Assembly (NCBI GenBank): GCA_947166335.1
Contig: CAMVDS010000016.1
Span: 1 to 19,373 of the forward strand
Direction of reading: 5' to 3'
From: an uncultured Mollicutes bacterium
GTDB taxonomy: Bacteria; Bacillota_I; Bacilli_A; Acholeplasmatales; JAEDCM01
DNA: 19,373 nucleotides
Shown piece by piece: positions 7,265 to 15,875 of the stretch. Position numbers and translations under genes: made by a program. The notes under the pieces were generated by a model, which had not been told where the DNA came from, ran no database searches, and worked only from the letters and a program-made list of their open reading frames with translations. The number at the start of each line of letters is the position of its first letter. The stretch's first letter is position 1.

Positions 7265-8518
7265 TTATGCTATTTTCATTCCTTTAATTAGAATGTATTT
7301 AGGCCCTTGATAATTGGATAATGTAGCCATTTCTTTTGATAAATATAATTCTTTTTTAAGCTCATTAATATTACCTGATATAGAGAATCCTGTTACAGGA
7401 ATTTCTTTTTTACCATCAAAGTAGAAACCAAGTCTAACTTCTCCACCAAAGAATCCAGTGTTAGAGTCTAATTGCATATTAGAAAATCTAGAACATCTAA
7501 TATATTTAGCTTTCTTAAAGTCTTTAAAATCTTTAGATCCTTCACCTACAACCATAATAGGAAGTATTCCTGTTGGATTTTGTTTTAGATAAAACCCGAA
7601 TCTATATGATCCATACATGTTTTTAGCAATACCATCTTCTATTAAAGATATTTCTTTTAGTATTACTCCGTCTAAATCAAAATCTCTAGAATTAATACAT
7701 CCATCAACGTGTGGTGCCATTTTAATATTTAATTTATCACCAATACATTCTCCTTGTACAGAATCATTGATTTCATTAATATTAATATGTTGATACTTTG
7801 CTCCATAAGTTAAATCATCGCTAAAGAATGATAATAATTGTGCCACTTCATCATTCTCTAAAATGATATTTAAGTTTTCTTTTTCTTCTAATTCTTTAGC
7901 ATTGTATCTTTCGATAGCTAAATTAAGCAATTCTTTTATATCTTTTTTAATTTTATTTAAATCATAATTTTCTAATTCCATCATCTTATATATTTCAACA
8001 TCTTTATAAGTTGGAATTAATTCTATATTTAATCTAAAGCTCTTTTGTTTTACATCTACGCCATTAGAATTAATTAATCTTTCATCTATTTCAGATAAGA
8101 AGAATTCTGTAGCGGATAGATAAGCTTCACTTTTAACACTAAATATAGCATTCTTTACTTTTTCTAATACTTTTAATGGTTTATCATTTAAGTTTGAAGT
8201 AATATCTCTATGATGTAAATGTTCATATTTAGGTAGTTCATAATAATCATTTAATGCATTCTTTGCGTTAATCTTATTATCTTCAATTTTTCGCATTATT
8301 TCCTCATTATCCATGTATGGATATATATCAAAGCTTGATGCGCCTACCTTGTTATTTTCTTTTACATAAATAGTTACACTATATAATAATTCATCAACTG
8401 CTCTATTAGTTTCTAGTTTATCTAAAATATAATATAATTCAGTTGATTTTTTCTTTATTTCTAAAATCTTCCAACCAAATAAATTGGCACTATCTAATAA
8501 ATCAATATACTTTTTCAT
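7265..8518 (-). CDS. tldE: TldE/PmbA-like subunit of the TldD/TldE protease
   Basis: A 417-residue member of the TldD/PmbA family that lacks the HExxxH metal site and so corresponds to the non-catalytic partner TldE (PmbA). Typical elements are the N-terminal alpha/beta half and the C-terminal beta-rich half with FGGEVRLGFYFDGKKEIPVTGFSISGN-type wording ending near residue 390. The ATG shares its A with the stop codon of tldD (TAATG), so the two are translated in a coupled way and probably assemble as a heterodimer, as in Escherichia coli, where the complex digests unfolded or modified peptides in the cytoplasm. Length and order fit the family. The substrate in this organism is not indicated by the neighbours. 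Confidence 0.86.
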   Translation of the reverse strand: MKKYIDLLDSANLFGWKILEIKKKSTELYYILDKLETNRAVDELLYSVTIYVKENNKVGASSFDIYPYMDNEEIMRKIEDNKINAKNALNDYYELPKYEHLHHRDITSNLNDKPLKVLEKVKNAIFSVKSEAYLSATEFFLSEIDERLINSNGVDVKQKSFRLNIELIPTYKDVEIYKMMELENYDLNKIKKDIKELLNLAIERYNAKELEEKENLNIILENDEVAQLLSFFSDDLTYGAKYQHININEINDSVQGECIGDKLNIKMAPHVDGCINSRDFDLDGVILKEISLIEDGIAKNMYGSYRFGFYLKQNPTGILPIMVVGEGSKDFKDFKKAKYIRCSRFSNMQLDSNTGFFGGEVRLGFYFDGKKEIPVTGFSISGNINELKKELYLSKEMATLSNYQGPKYILIKGMKIA

Positions 8519-9921
8519 TAGCCTAATTTACACCTTGCTTTCAAATATGGTCCACCATCACTAACTGGTACCCATTCTTTATGACCTTTACCACAATGTC
8601 CTGAACCATGTATTTCAAATTCTTTAGATACAGCAGTTATAGATTTTAATAAATCTAATACATTACCACTCATAACTACAGGAGCAACAATCTTTCCACT
8701 GAACTTACCATTAACAATTTCTTTTGCATATGCGCAAGTACATTGTATATTCCAGTTCTTTGGATCTTCCATACCATTATCCATTTGACATAATAAATAA
8801 CCATGTTTAATTGATTTTATCATATCATTTTTCTTTGATTCTCCTGCTTCAAAGAATGTATTAGTCATTCTTGAATAAGATTTATGGAATGGATTTTGTC
8901 TTCTACCATTTCCTGTAGGTTCCATTTTTAATTCCATAGCACTAACTAAATCAGAAATACCTCTCTTTAGTATTCCTTTTTCAATAATTACTGTATCATG
9001 AGCAAGTATTCCATCATCATCAAAGAAATAAGATGCTTGAGACAAGCATGATGAAGCACCATCATGCATTGTAATAAGTGGACTAGCTACATATTCATCA
9101 ATATAATTCTTAGCTTTTGCTCTATTTTTTAAGAACATATCAAGTTCTACACCATGTCCAAATGCTTCATGAGCAATTAATCCTGTAATAGCTGGAGTAG
9201 TTATAATATCATATACTCCTGGTTCTATTAGAGTAGAATCTAATAATATAATTGATGTTTCACATAAATCATCTAAATTCTTCTCTAAATCCTTTATACA
9301 TTTTTCAATACTATTATGAGCATAACATTCATAAACGTTCTTAATATTTTCTTTATCTCTTGAGACAATATTCACTATTCCTAAAACCCATGAGAAGTTT
9401 TGGGATAATTCTTTGTTTTTTGAAATAAAAATTGAACTAACATTATAATATTCTAATCCTAAAACAATATTAATTATTTTATCTGAATAATTATGAGCTT
9501 GTGTCTTAAGTAGATTAAATTTATTAATTACTTCTTCATTAGATAATTTCTTACCTTCTAATTTTCTATTAAATTTTTGTTTAATAACTTCTTCATTAAT
9601 TAGATTAGCTTCTACTTGTTCATCATATAATTTTTGTGATAGTTTAGTATTCTTAATAATAGAATTATATATTTCTTTAAAGTTTTCTCTATTTATATCT
9701 GAGAATGCATATTCAGAATAAGATTTATTATTATATATTCTACATACAAAACCACATTGACGTTCTATAGTATCACCTATACGTGTAAAGCGTGTTGAAA
9801 CTCTTATAGAATCCCCATTAATTTCTTTACCTAGTATAGATACATAACTATATTTTAAACTAAGCTTTTCTACTAATCTTTTTAAGATTTTTCTTTTTGA
9901 TTCTAAGTATTTAGAAAACAT
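8518..9921 (-). CDS. tldD: TldD-like zinc metalloprotease
   Basis: Catalytic subunit of the TldD/TldE peptidase, 467 residues. The zinc site HEAFGH is at 251-256 and the C-terminal cysteine of the CGKGHKEWVPVSDGGP stretch (C443) matches the third ligand of the family. In Escherichia coli this complex matures microcin B17 and degrades unfolded peptides such as CcdA. A very good ribosome binding site (AGGAGGTG) precedes the ATG. It lies 21 bases after the trmN6-like gene and runs into tldE with a one-base overlap, so the three form one leftward operon. All expected motifs are present, so it is likely active. Confidence 0.92.
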   Translation of the reverse strand: MFSKYLESKRKILKRLVEKLSLKYSYVSILGKEINGDSIRVSTRFTRIGDTIERQCGFVCRIYNNKSYSEYAFSDINRENFKEIYNSIIKNTKLSQKLYDEQVEANLINEEVIKQKFNRKLEGKKLSNEEVINKFNLLKTQAHNYSDKIINIVLGLEYYNVSSIFISKNKELSQNFSWVLGIVNIVSRDKENIKNVYECYAHNSIEKCIKDLEKNLDDLCETSIILLDSTLIEPGVYDIITTPAITGLIAHEAFGHGVELDMFLKNRAKAKNYIDEYVASPLITMHDGASSCLSQASYFFDDDGILAHDTVIIEKGILKRGISDLVSAMELKMEPTGNGRRQNPFHKSYSRMTNTFFEAGESKKNDMIKSIKHGYLLCQMDNGMEDPKNWNIQCTCAYAKEIVNGKFSGKIVAPVVMSGNVLDLLKSITAVSKEFEIHGSGHCGKGHKEWVPVSDGGPYLKARCKLG

Positions 9922-9942
9922 AGTGCACCTCCTAAAAATCCT

Positions 9943-10605
9943 TTATTTATCCCTTTTTATGATTATAGGCTTATCTACTACAAGTCCCATATCACTATTC
10001 TTTACTGCTTTAAATAAACATACATTTGAATACTCTTTATTTGTATCATAAACAAACTTCATTTCTTTAATTGTTAGATTATTTTTCTTAAATTCTAATA
10101 CAACTTCATCTAATCTTGATGTTAAATATAAGAAGAATAATGTGCCATTATCTTTTAAATTTCTACTAATAGATTTTACTAATAATTCTAGTGTTAATTC
10201 ACTTTCGTGCTTAGCTAGATTCTTAAATTTATCATTAGATTTATTATCATCTTTTGTTTTAAAATATGGTGGATTACATATAATAACATCTACTAATTCA
10301 TCTTCATATGTTATAATATTTCCTTCTTTTAATTCATAATTAGTAACATTATTTACTTCCATATTTTTTTTAGCAAGTTCTAATGCTTTATTATTTATTT
10401 CTAGACCTATTATTTTTTTTGGATGAAATAGATTTGCATAAAGCATTAAAGCTCCTGTGTTTGTGCCCATATCAAGCACTACATCTTCTTTATATATATT
10501 TAAGAATTCACCTAATACTTCAGTATCTGTATTAATTTTAAATAAATCATCACTTTGATATATCTTTATTTCTTTGTGTTTTGGTAAAAAGCATTCTTTT
10601 ATCAT
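9943..10605 (-). CDS. TrmN6/YabB-like SAM-dependent N6-adenine methyltransferase
   Basis: A 220-residue class I methyltransferase. Motif I (VVLDMGTNTGALML, 42-55) binds S-adenosylmethionine, LEINNKALELA (68-78) is motif II, and NPPY (111-114) is the catalytic motif of enzymes that methylate exocyclic amino groups. The overall wording matches YfiC/YabB, the tRNA1(Val) A37 N6-methyltransferase group, in which this gene often lies near the origin in Firmicutes. I am sure of the fold and amino-methyltransferase class and less sure of the tRNA target. The start has AAAGGTGAT three bases upstream. First gene of the operon with tldD and tldE. Confidence 0.8.
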   Translation of the reverse strand: MIKECFLPKHKEIKIYQSDDLFKINTDTEVLGEFLNIYKEDVVLDMGTNTGALMLYANLFHPKKIIGLEINNKALELAKKNMEVNNVTNYELKEGNIITYEDELVDVIICNPPYFKTKDDNKSNDKFKNLAKHESELTLELLVKSISRNLKDNGTLFFLYLTSRLDEVVLEFKKNNLTIKEMKFVYDTNKEYSNVCLFKAVKNSDMGLVVDKPIIIKRDK

Positions 10606-10620
10606 ATAATCACCTTTTAT

Positions 10621-10629
10621 ATTATAACA
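10621..10629 (-). promoter_or_regulatory. Extended -10 promoter of trmN6-tldD-tldE
   Basis: Minus-strand TGTTATAAT (hexamer at 10621-10626) lies 15 bases before the trmN6-like start codon; no good -35 is seen. Confidence 0.5.
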
Positions 10630-10654
10630 CTTTTATAATTGTTATAATAATAAA

Positions 10655-10684
10655 TTGATAATTATTATTTTCTAATGTTATAAT
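10655..10684 (+). promoter_or_regulatory. Promoter of the YihY-family gene
   Basis: TTGATA (10655-10660), 18-base spacer, TATAAT (10679-10684) preceded by TG (extended -10). The predicted transcript start is near 10691, which makes the GTG codons at 10691-10696 unlikely start codons and favours the ATG at 10703. Confidence 0.65.
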
Positions 10685-10702
10685 TAAAATGTGGTGATCA
10701 AT

Positions 10703-11488
10703 ATGATTTTTAAAAAAATATTTTTTTATATCATTGGCTTTTTTAAGACAATGGGTAAGAAAAAATATGATACGCTTGCAGGAAGTTTAACATTCTTCTT
10801 TTTACTAACTTGTGTACCTATTTTATATATTACATTGTTTTTCTATGGACAAATAGCTAATGCCTTTAATTTAGAACTAGAAATACCTGAATGGTTAAAA
10901 GAATATATTACATTTGATTTAAATGTTGGTGTATCTATCTTTTTTATATTTGCGACTATCTTTTCTACCACAAAATTCTTTGTTCAAATAAAGAAAATTG
11001 GAGATATTATTTATGGTGTTAAAGAACCAGTAAATTCTATCAAATTAAAAATAGCTTCCATAGCTATTTCTGTAGTATTCATATTAGTTATTATTGCAGG
11101 GCTATTATTAATGAGTCTAGCAAATCATTTCTCTGCCTATTTCCCTGCATGGTTAACTAGATTATTATCACTATCCTTAATTGGTGGAGTATTCTTCTTA
11201 CTAGTAGTAGTAATTGATAAAACAGCTACCCCTACATTAAGTATGAAAAAGCATGTTTATAGAGGAGCTTTTGTTACAATAGGTTATACATTAATAGCTT
11301 CAATAATATTCTCCTTATACCTAGCCTTATTTGGAAATTTTGGACAATTATATGGTTCCCTTTCCACTTTATTAGTATTTCTATTATGGATTTATTTAAT
11401 AAGTAAGGGTATAGTTGTAGGTATTGTGATTAATTATTATTATGATAAAAAAATAGAACAAATAAATAAAAAACTCGAGGAAGAATAA
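10703..11488 (+). CDS. YihY/BrkB-family inner membrane protein
   Basis: A 261-residue polytopic membrane protein of the YihY/BrkB (UPF0761) family. Recognisable elements are LAGSLTFFFLLTCVPI (25-40), equal to the AxALAYYxLLSLFPL stretch of the family, and YGSLSTLLVFLLWIYL (217-232), the conserved region before the last helix; about six transmembrane helices are visible (near 29-50, 75-95, 117-140, 153-172, 189-212 and 220-245). Despite the old name 'ribonuclease BN', the family is not an RNase; its molecular role is unknown and an envelope or transport function is usual. ATG is chosen because GGTGAT lies 4 bases upstream and the promoter places the RNA start near 10691. It opposes the replication direction and converges on asnS. 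Confidence 0.88.
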   Translation: MIFKKIFFYIIGFFKTMGKKKYDTLAGSLTFFFLLTCVPILYITLFFYGQIANAFNLELEIPEWLKEYITFDLNVGVSIFFIFATIFSTTKFFVQIKKIGDIIYGVKEPVNSIKLKIASIAISVVFILVIIAGLLLMSLANHFSAYFPAWLTRLLSLSLIGGVFFLLVVVIDKTATPTLSMKKHVYRGAFVTIGYTLIASIIFSLYLALFGNFGQLYGSLSTLLVFLLWIYLISKGIVVGIVINYYYDKKIEQINKKLEEE

Positions 11489-11496
11489 TCCTCGAG
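11474..11496. terminator. Bidirectional terminator between YihY gene and asnS
   Basis: Perfect stem CTCGAGGA (11474-11481) / TCCTCGAG (11489-11496), loop containing the YihY stop codon. T-rich sequence follows on the plus strand (ATTTCTTTTT) and a run of six T on the minus strand, so it ends both the rightward gene and the leftward asnS operon. Confidence 0.88.
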
Positions 11497-11519
11497 ATTT
11501 CTTTTTATTAAGCCTTTTT

Positions 11520-12908
11520 TTAGAATTCGCAGTTCTTTGGTGTTCTAGGATAAGGGATAACATCTCTAATGTTTTCAACACCTGTTAAATACATAATCAT
11601 TCTTTCAAATCCCATACCAAATCCTGAGTGGATGCATCCACCATATCTACGTGTATCTAAATACCAATCCATAGACTTTGGATCAATACCGAATGTTTTC
11701 ATCTTTTCAAGTAATACATCCATTCTTTCTTCTCTTTGAGATCCACCACATAATTCACCTGAACCAGGTACTAATAAATCTACTGCGGCAACTGTTTTAC
11801 CATCATCATTTGCTCTCATATAGAATGCTTTAATTTCTTTTGGCCAGTTAGTTACGAATACTGGTGATTTGAAGTGAACTTCTGTTAAATACTTTTCATG
11901 TTCTGTAGCTAAATCTTCTCCGTACTTAGCTTCATTTTCAAATTTAACACCACTATTTCTTAAAATAGTAATTGCTTCTTCATGAGTAACTTTTGCGAAA
12001 TTAGAATTTAATACATGTTGTAATCTTTCGATTAATCCTTTTTCTACGAAATTATCGAAGAATTTCATTTCTTCTGGAAGAGTTTCTAAGACATATTTAA
12101 TAATATGCTTAACCATAGCTTCCATAACATCCATGTCATCATTTAAATCCATAAATGCCATTTCAGGTTCAATCATCCAGAATTCTGAAGCATGTCTTTG
12201 TGTATTTGAATTTTCAGCTCTAAATGTAGGACCAAATGTATATACATTTCTAAATGCCATAGCATATGTTTCAGCTTCTAGTTGTCCAGAAACTGTTAAG
12301 TTTGCTTGCTTACCAAAGAAATCTTTTGAATAATCAATAGATCCATCTTCATTCTTTGGAATATTATTTAAATCTAGAGTAGTTACTTGGAACATTTGTC
12401 CAGCACCTTCACAATCACTTGCTGTGATTAGTGGAGTATGCACATATACATAACCTCTTTCTTGGAAGAAGTTATGAATAGCATAAGCTGTAACACTTCT
12501 TACTCTAAATACTGCGCTAAATAAGTTAGTTCTACTACGTAAATGAGCTACATCTCTTAAGAATTCTCTTGAATGCTTTTTAGGTTGAATTGGATAATCT
12601 TCTAGGGAATCTCCTAAAAGAGTTACGCTTTCAGCTTTTATTTCAAATGGTTGCTTAGCATCTGGTGTTAAAACTAATTTACCACTTACTCTAACACTAG
12701 CACCGTTTCTAAATTTTTGAATATCCTTAAAGTTATCTAAATTAGCTTCATATACAACTTGAACACTTTCAAAGAAAGTACCATCATTTAGCATAATAAA
12801 GCCAAATTCTTTTTGTGCTCTATTACTTCTAATCCATCCTAGTAAATCGACAGTTTTTCCATCGAAGCTGTCTTTTTCTTTATATAATCTTTTAATTACT
12901 TCAACCAT
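11520..12908 (-). CDS. asnS: Asparagine–tRNA ligase
   Basis: Cytoplasmic class II aminoacyl-tRNA synthetase of 462 residues that charges tRNA-Asn with asparagine. The N-terminal OB-fold anticodon-binding domain covers about 1-105 ([21 protein letters not shown] at 17-37). Motif 2 runs over 229-249 ([16 protein letters not shown]...) and motif 3 over 429-441 ([13 protein letters not shown]). The asparagine rather than aspartate type is shown by the overall wording, including the C-terminal [23 protein letters not shown] precedes the ATG. It is the last gene of the origin-proximal operon, 11 bases after the papain-like peptidase gene, so it may be co-expressed with rpmH, rnpA and yidC. Full length, all motifs present. 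Confidence 0.96.
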   Translation of the reverse strand: MVEVIKRLYKEKDSFDGKTVDLLGWIRSNRAQKEFGFIMLNDGTFFESVQVVYEANLDNFKDIQKFRNGASVRVSGKLVLTPDAKQPFEIKAESVTLLGDSLEDYPIQPKKHSREFLRDVAHLRSRTNLFSAVFRVRSVTAYAIHNFFQERGYVYVHTPLITASDCEGAGQMFQVTTLDLNNIPKNEDGSIDYSKDFFGKQANLTVSGQLEAETYAMAFRNVYTFGPTFRAENSNTQRHASEFWMIEPEMAFMDLNDDMDVMEAMVKHIIKYVLETLPEEMKFFDNFVEKGLIERLQHVLNSNFAKVTHEEAITILRNSGVKFENEAKYGEDLATEHEKYLTEVHFKSPVFVTNWPKEIKAFYMRANDDGKTVAAVDLLVPGSGELCGGSQREERMDVLLEKMKTFGIDPKSMDWYLDTRRYGGCIHSGFGMGFERMIMYLTGVENIRDVIPYPRTPKNCEF

Positions 12909-12919
12909 ATTTTCATCTC

Positions 12920-13627
12920 CTAATTAACATAATATACATGTTTAATACCCTTTGTATCAGTATAGTGATAATAACATATATCTACATTTTTACTTGTGAG
13001 TATATCATTTGCGGTTGTTACAGAAAAATCATTTATATTATCTTTCTTACTTACTTCATAAACTGATATACTCATTAAGTCAGTACAATAATATCCATTT
13101 TCAAACAAAAATGTATAATTATATTTACTTCCTATTTTTGTTTTCATGTTTTCAGTTATATCATTTACTATACTTTGATTTTTAAGTCTAACACCGATAC
13201 ACTCTTTTAGACTAAACCATCCATTATCATAATAAGATACTTTATTGTTTTTATCTTTGCCGTTTATTTCAATAGTTTTCTTATTATCTACTACATAAGC
13301 AGCATGCCCACCAACAAAGAAAGTAGCTAATTGATGGAATACAGGTATCTCAGGATAAGGAGATGCCTTCTTTAAAAGAAAATCTCCACTTGCTCCTACA
13401 TAATACTTTCCATCAATATATGAAAGAGATGATTTTGATGTTCCACGTGAAACACAATAAAACTTTATGCCGTTTTCCACATCTTCATCTACTAGCTTTG
13501 CTTGATGCATAAAATTATCAATTTTTCTTGATATGATAATATTTTCTACTATTCCATTTATAACGAAAAATAGTAGGAATCCTAAAAGAATATATCTTAT
13601 AAAATGAAATCTTATTTTTACATCCAT
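12920..13627 (-). CDS. Membrane-anchored YiiX-like permuted papain-fold peptidase/amidase
   Basis: A 235-residue protein with a basic N-terminus and a single hydrophobic helix (about 11-32), so probably anchored in the membrane with the rest outside. The domain matches the circularly permuted NlpC/P60-papain group (YiiX/YebB/YaeF): GDFLL (81-85) opens it, the catalytic His is H108 in GGHAAYVV, and the catalytic Cys is C181 in YYCTDLM. Such enzymes cleave amide bonds in cell-wall peptides or lipid-linked substrates; which one is not shown. It starts with TAATG overlap from jag, so it belongs to the rpmH operon. A complete parS sequence lies inside it (codons for residues 58-63, VSRGT region). 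Moderate confidence in fold, low in substrate. Confidence 0.7.
   Translation of the reverse strand: MDVKIRFHFIRYILLGFLLFFVINGIVENIIISRKIDNFMHQAKLVDEDVENGIKFYCVSRGTSKSSLSYIDGKYYVGASGDFLLKKASPYPEIPVFHQLATFFVGGHAAYVVDNKKTIEINGKDKNNKVSYYDNGWFSLKECIGVRLKNQSIVNDITENMKTKIGSKYNYTFLFENGYYCTDLMSISVYEVSKKDNINDFSVTTANDILTSKNVDICYYHYTDTKGIKHVYYVN
13439..13454. other. parS: parS centromere site (ParB/Spo0J binding)
   Basis: The 16-mer TGTTCCACGTGAAACA is identical to the well-known Bacillus subtilis parS sequence and a near-perfect palindrome around CACGTG. It lies inside the peptidase gene about 3.0 kb from the dnaA start, where ParB-family proteins load to organise and segregate newly replicated origins. 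parS sites are known to lie inside coding sequences near the origin. Confidence 0.93.
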
Positions 13628-14241
13628 TATTTCTTAGGTTTAATAACTAAAGCTCTGTCTATTCCTTCACCTTCAGATTCAGTATAAACATCTCTCCAGT
13701 CAGCTAATTTTTCATGAATAATTTTTCTTTCATAAGCGTTCATTGGTTTTAATTTTACTTCTATCTTAGTTCTTGCTACTTCTTTAGCTGTTTTAGTAGC
13801 TAAAACTTCAAGTTGTCTTTTTCTATTAGCTCTATATCCACCGATATCTAAACCAACCATAACGCTGTCGTCAGTTAATCTAGAAATGTATACTTTAAGT
13901 AATGTTAATAATGCATCTAAGCACTTTCCATCTTTTCCAATAAGTAATGGATTATCACTTGATTCAATAGCAATATTTAATTCATCATCATTGCTTCTTA
14001 CTTCTAATTGATAAGTAATACCCATACCAGATAGAATATTATCAATATAAGCTTTTGCATAATTAACTAAATCAAATTCATAACTAGCCTTATATAAAGC
14101 TTTTCTACCGATTCCTAGGAATCCTTTAGTTTCTTCTAATACTTCTAAAGTAATTTTATCTTTATCTATTTTTAATTCATTACAAGCATATTCTAATGCT
14201 TCTTCATCAGTTTTAGCTTCAAATTTAATTTCTCTTAGCAT
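13627..14241 (-). CDS. jag: Jag/KhpB RNA-binding protein
   Basis: A 204-residue cytoplasmic RNA-binding protein. The Jag N-terminal domain covers about 1-52 (IKFEAKTDEEALEYAC ... GFLGIGRK), a KH-II domain 58-133 with the IGKDG loop at 101-105, and an R3H domain at the C-terminus with the R172-x3-H176 pair in NAYERKIIHEKL. In Gram-positive bacteria this protein (KhpB, SpoIIIJ-associated) works with KhpA in RNA regulation of cell growth and division. It starts 5 bases after yidC with GAGGAG inside the yidC end, and its stop overlaps the next start (TAATG). The yidC–jag order is strongly conserved. Full length for a short Jag; no extended linker. Confidence 0.94.
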   Translation of the reverse strand: MLREIKFEAKTDEEALEYACNELKIDKDKITLEVLEETKGFLGIGRKALYKASYEFDLVNYAKAYIDNILSGMGITYQLEVRSNDDELNIAIESSDNPLLIGKDGKCLDALLTLLKVYISRLTDDSVMVGLDIGGYRANRKRQLEVLATKTAKEVARTKIEVKLKPMNAYERKIIHEKLADWRDVYTESEGEGIDRALVIKPKK

Positions 14242-14246
14242 ATCAA

Positions 14247-15515
14247 TTACTCCTCATTGTTTTCATTAGTATCTTTATTATCATCGATTTCTTCAAAATC
14301 AGCATCAACTATTTCATCATTTTTAACTGTATATTGATCATTATCTATTTCAAATTCATCATTATTTTCTGCTTGATTAGTTTGTTCTTCGATTGTCTCT
14401 ACTGATTGAGCTTTAGATTTAGATTTTGGCGCCATTGTAGGCTTTAACTTCTTTTCTTTTGGTTGTTTTACTTCTTCAACAGTTTCTTCTTTACGAGCTT
14501 TCTTATTAGGCTTTTCTACTTTTACTTTAACACCTGTTATAGTGTTAGTTTCTTGAGCCTTAGTCCACTTGATTTCATTAATCTTTCTATTAAGTAAAGT
14601 TTGTCCAATTGTATAAATGTTACCAATAACCCAATATAAAGCAAGTGTTCCACTTCTAAATGACATAAGTACCATCATGATTGTCATGAATATAATCATA
14701 ATTGTCATCATTTTCTTTGTTTGATCAGCTTGTGGATTAGCAGCTTGATTTGGATATGCTTTTTTAGCATATGAAGGTTTCATTTGGCTTACTAATTGAC
14801 AAGCAACCATTGTAATACCTACTAATAAAGGTAAAATGATATAAACCCAATTACTAATATTTCCAAGTTCTTTTATATTTGTAATACCTTTAGATAAATC
14901 AATTCCACAGAACTTTGTGTGTAAATCACATTTATCAGGATCTGTGTTCATATGTTTAAACCAAGTACATACTGTTTTAACACTACCAGCATACTTATGT
15001 CCTTCTGGATATGTATATGCTCCATTAGGATATCTTTGAACTGCGTTATACATAGCCATGAATAATGGGAACTGAATAAATGGAATTACTAAACATCCTA
15101 GAGGATTAATTTTATACTTTTTCCATACAGCCATCATTTCTCTTTGCATCTTTTGTTGTGACAATGGATCTTTTCTATTTGCATACTTTGCTTGAATTCT
15201 TGTCATTTCAGGTTGAGCTAATGTCATTCTTAAAGACATATCATTACTCTTAGCATAAACTGGCCATGCAAGTGTTCTTACCATTAATGTTGTTAAAATA
15301 ATACCTAAAGCTAAGCTACCACCAATAGAAAATCTATCAATGAAAAAAGCAATAGGTCTAACTAATAGCCATACAAACCATCCATCTCTATTCCAAGCAT
15401 CAGCTGGATTAGGGTTAGAAATAGGTAGCATAGACTTATCAGCACCACTACATCCTGTTAATGTTAATAACATAACAAAAACAAGGACAATCATAATTAC
15501 ATGTTTTTTCTTCAT
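14247..15515 (-). CDS. yidC: YidC/Oxa1-type membrane protein insertase (lipoprotein)
   Basis: A 422-residue membrane insertase that places proteins into the cytoplasmic membrane alone or with Sec. The signal segment ends in lipobox LTGC with Cys22. Five helices follow (about 63-83, 141-160, 221-243, 268-286 and 289-305). The conserved groove arginine is R80 in TTLMVRTLAWP, and QPEMTRIQAKYANRKDP is the usual cytoplasmic loop. Two oddities: the external loop between helices 2 and 3 (about 161-219) has three cysteines (C183, C196, C203), and the tail is lysine-rich (335-368) and then strongly acidic (375-422), whereas ribosome-binding Oxa1 tails are mostly basic. The start codon overlaps the rnpA stop as ATGA, with GAGGAAA upstream. 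Confidence 0.95.
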   Translation of the reverse strand: MKKKHVIMIVLVFVMLLTLTGCSGADKSMLPISNPNPADAWNRDGWFVWLLVRPIAFFIDRFSIGGSLALGIILTTLMVRTLAWPVYAKSNDMSLRMTLAQPEMTRIQAKYANRKDPLSQQKMQREMMAVWKKYKINPLGCLVIPFIQFPLFMAMYNAVQRYPNGAYTYPEGHKYAGSVKTVCTWFKHMNTDPDKCDLHTKFCGIDLSKGITNIKELGNISNWVYIILPLLVGITMVACQLVSQMKPSYAKKAYPNQAANPQADQTKKMMTIMIIFMTIMMVLMSFRSGTLALYWVIGNIYTIGQTLLNRKINEIKWTKAQETNTITGVKVKVEKPNKKARKEETVEEVKQPKEKKLKPTMAPKSKSKAQSVETIEEQTNQAENNDEFEIDNDQYTVKNDEIVDADFEEIDDNKDTNENNEE

Positions 15516-15856
15516 CTAATTTCCTCTTTCTTTAATAAATATATAATATTTTCTTCAATTTGTTTGAAATCTAATTCTTTTGATAAAGGTTTAATTACAA
15601 ATACATAATCTAAATTATTAATTAGATCAATGTTGTTTCTTATAATTTCCCTTACTCTTCTTTTCATTTGATTTCTTAAAACTGCAATACCAAATTTCTT
15701 ACCAATTGATAAAGCAAAACGATAGTGACTGGTTTCTTCATTCTTATAAGTATAAATTGCAAAATATTTATTGCCAACAGATCGTTTATGTTTTATTATT
15801 TTCTCTATCTCTTGGTTTTTCTTAATGTGATATTCTTTACTTATTATAGGAATCAC
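15512..15856 (-). CDS. rnpA: Ribonuclease P protein component
   Basis: The 114-residue basic protein subunit of RNase P, which helps the RNA subunit remove tRNA 5' leaders. The family signature is intact: LRNQMKRRVREII (60-72) is the RNR motif, preceded by RFALSIGKKFGIAV (46-59). It lies between rpmH and yidC as in most bacteria and overlaps yidC by 4 bases (ATGA). The start is unclear: the only standard in-frame start is GTG at 15854-15856, but that GTG lies within the best ribosome-binding-like stretch (AAAGGGAGTGAT), so initiation may occur slightly downstream at a rare codon such as ATA at 15845-15847. The boundary is therefore uncertain by a few residues; identity is not. Confidence 0.94.
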   Translation of the reverse strand: MIPIISKEYHIKKNQEIEKIIKHKRSVGNKYFAIYTYKNEETSHYRFALSIGKKFGIAVLRNQMKRRVREIIRNNIDLINNLDYVFVIKPLSKELDFKQIEENIIYLLKKEEIR

Positions 15857-15875
15857 TCCCTTTACTAAATAAAAA

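Noticed and set aside
10142..12333. Small reading frames antisense to trmN6 (10142-10339), the YihY end (11396-11581) and asnS (12133-12333)
   Set aside because: All are shadows of convincing genes on the opposite strand.
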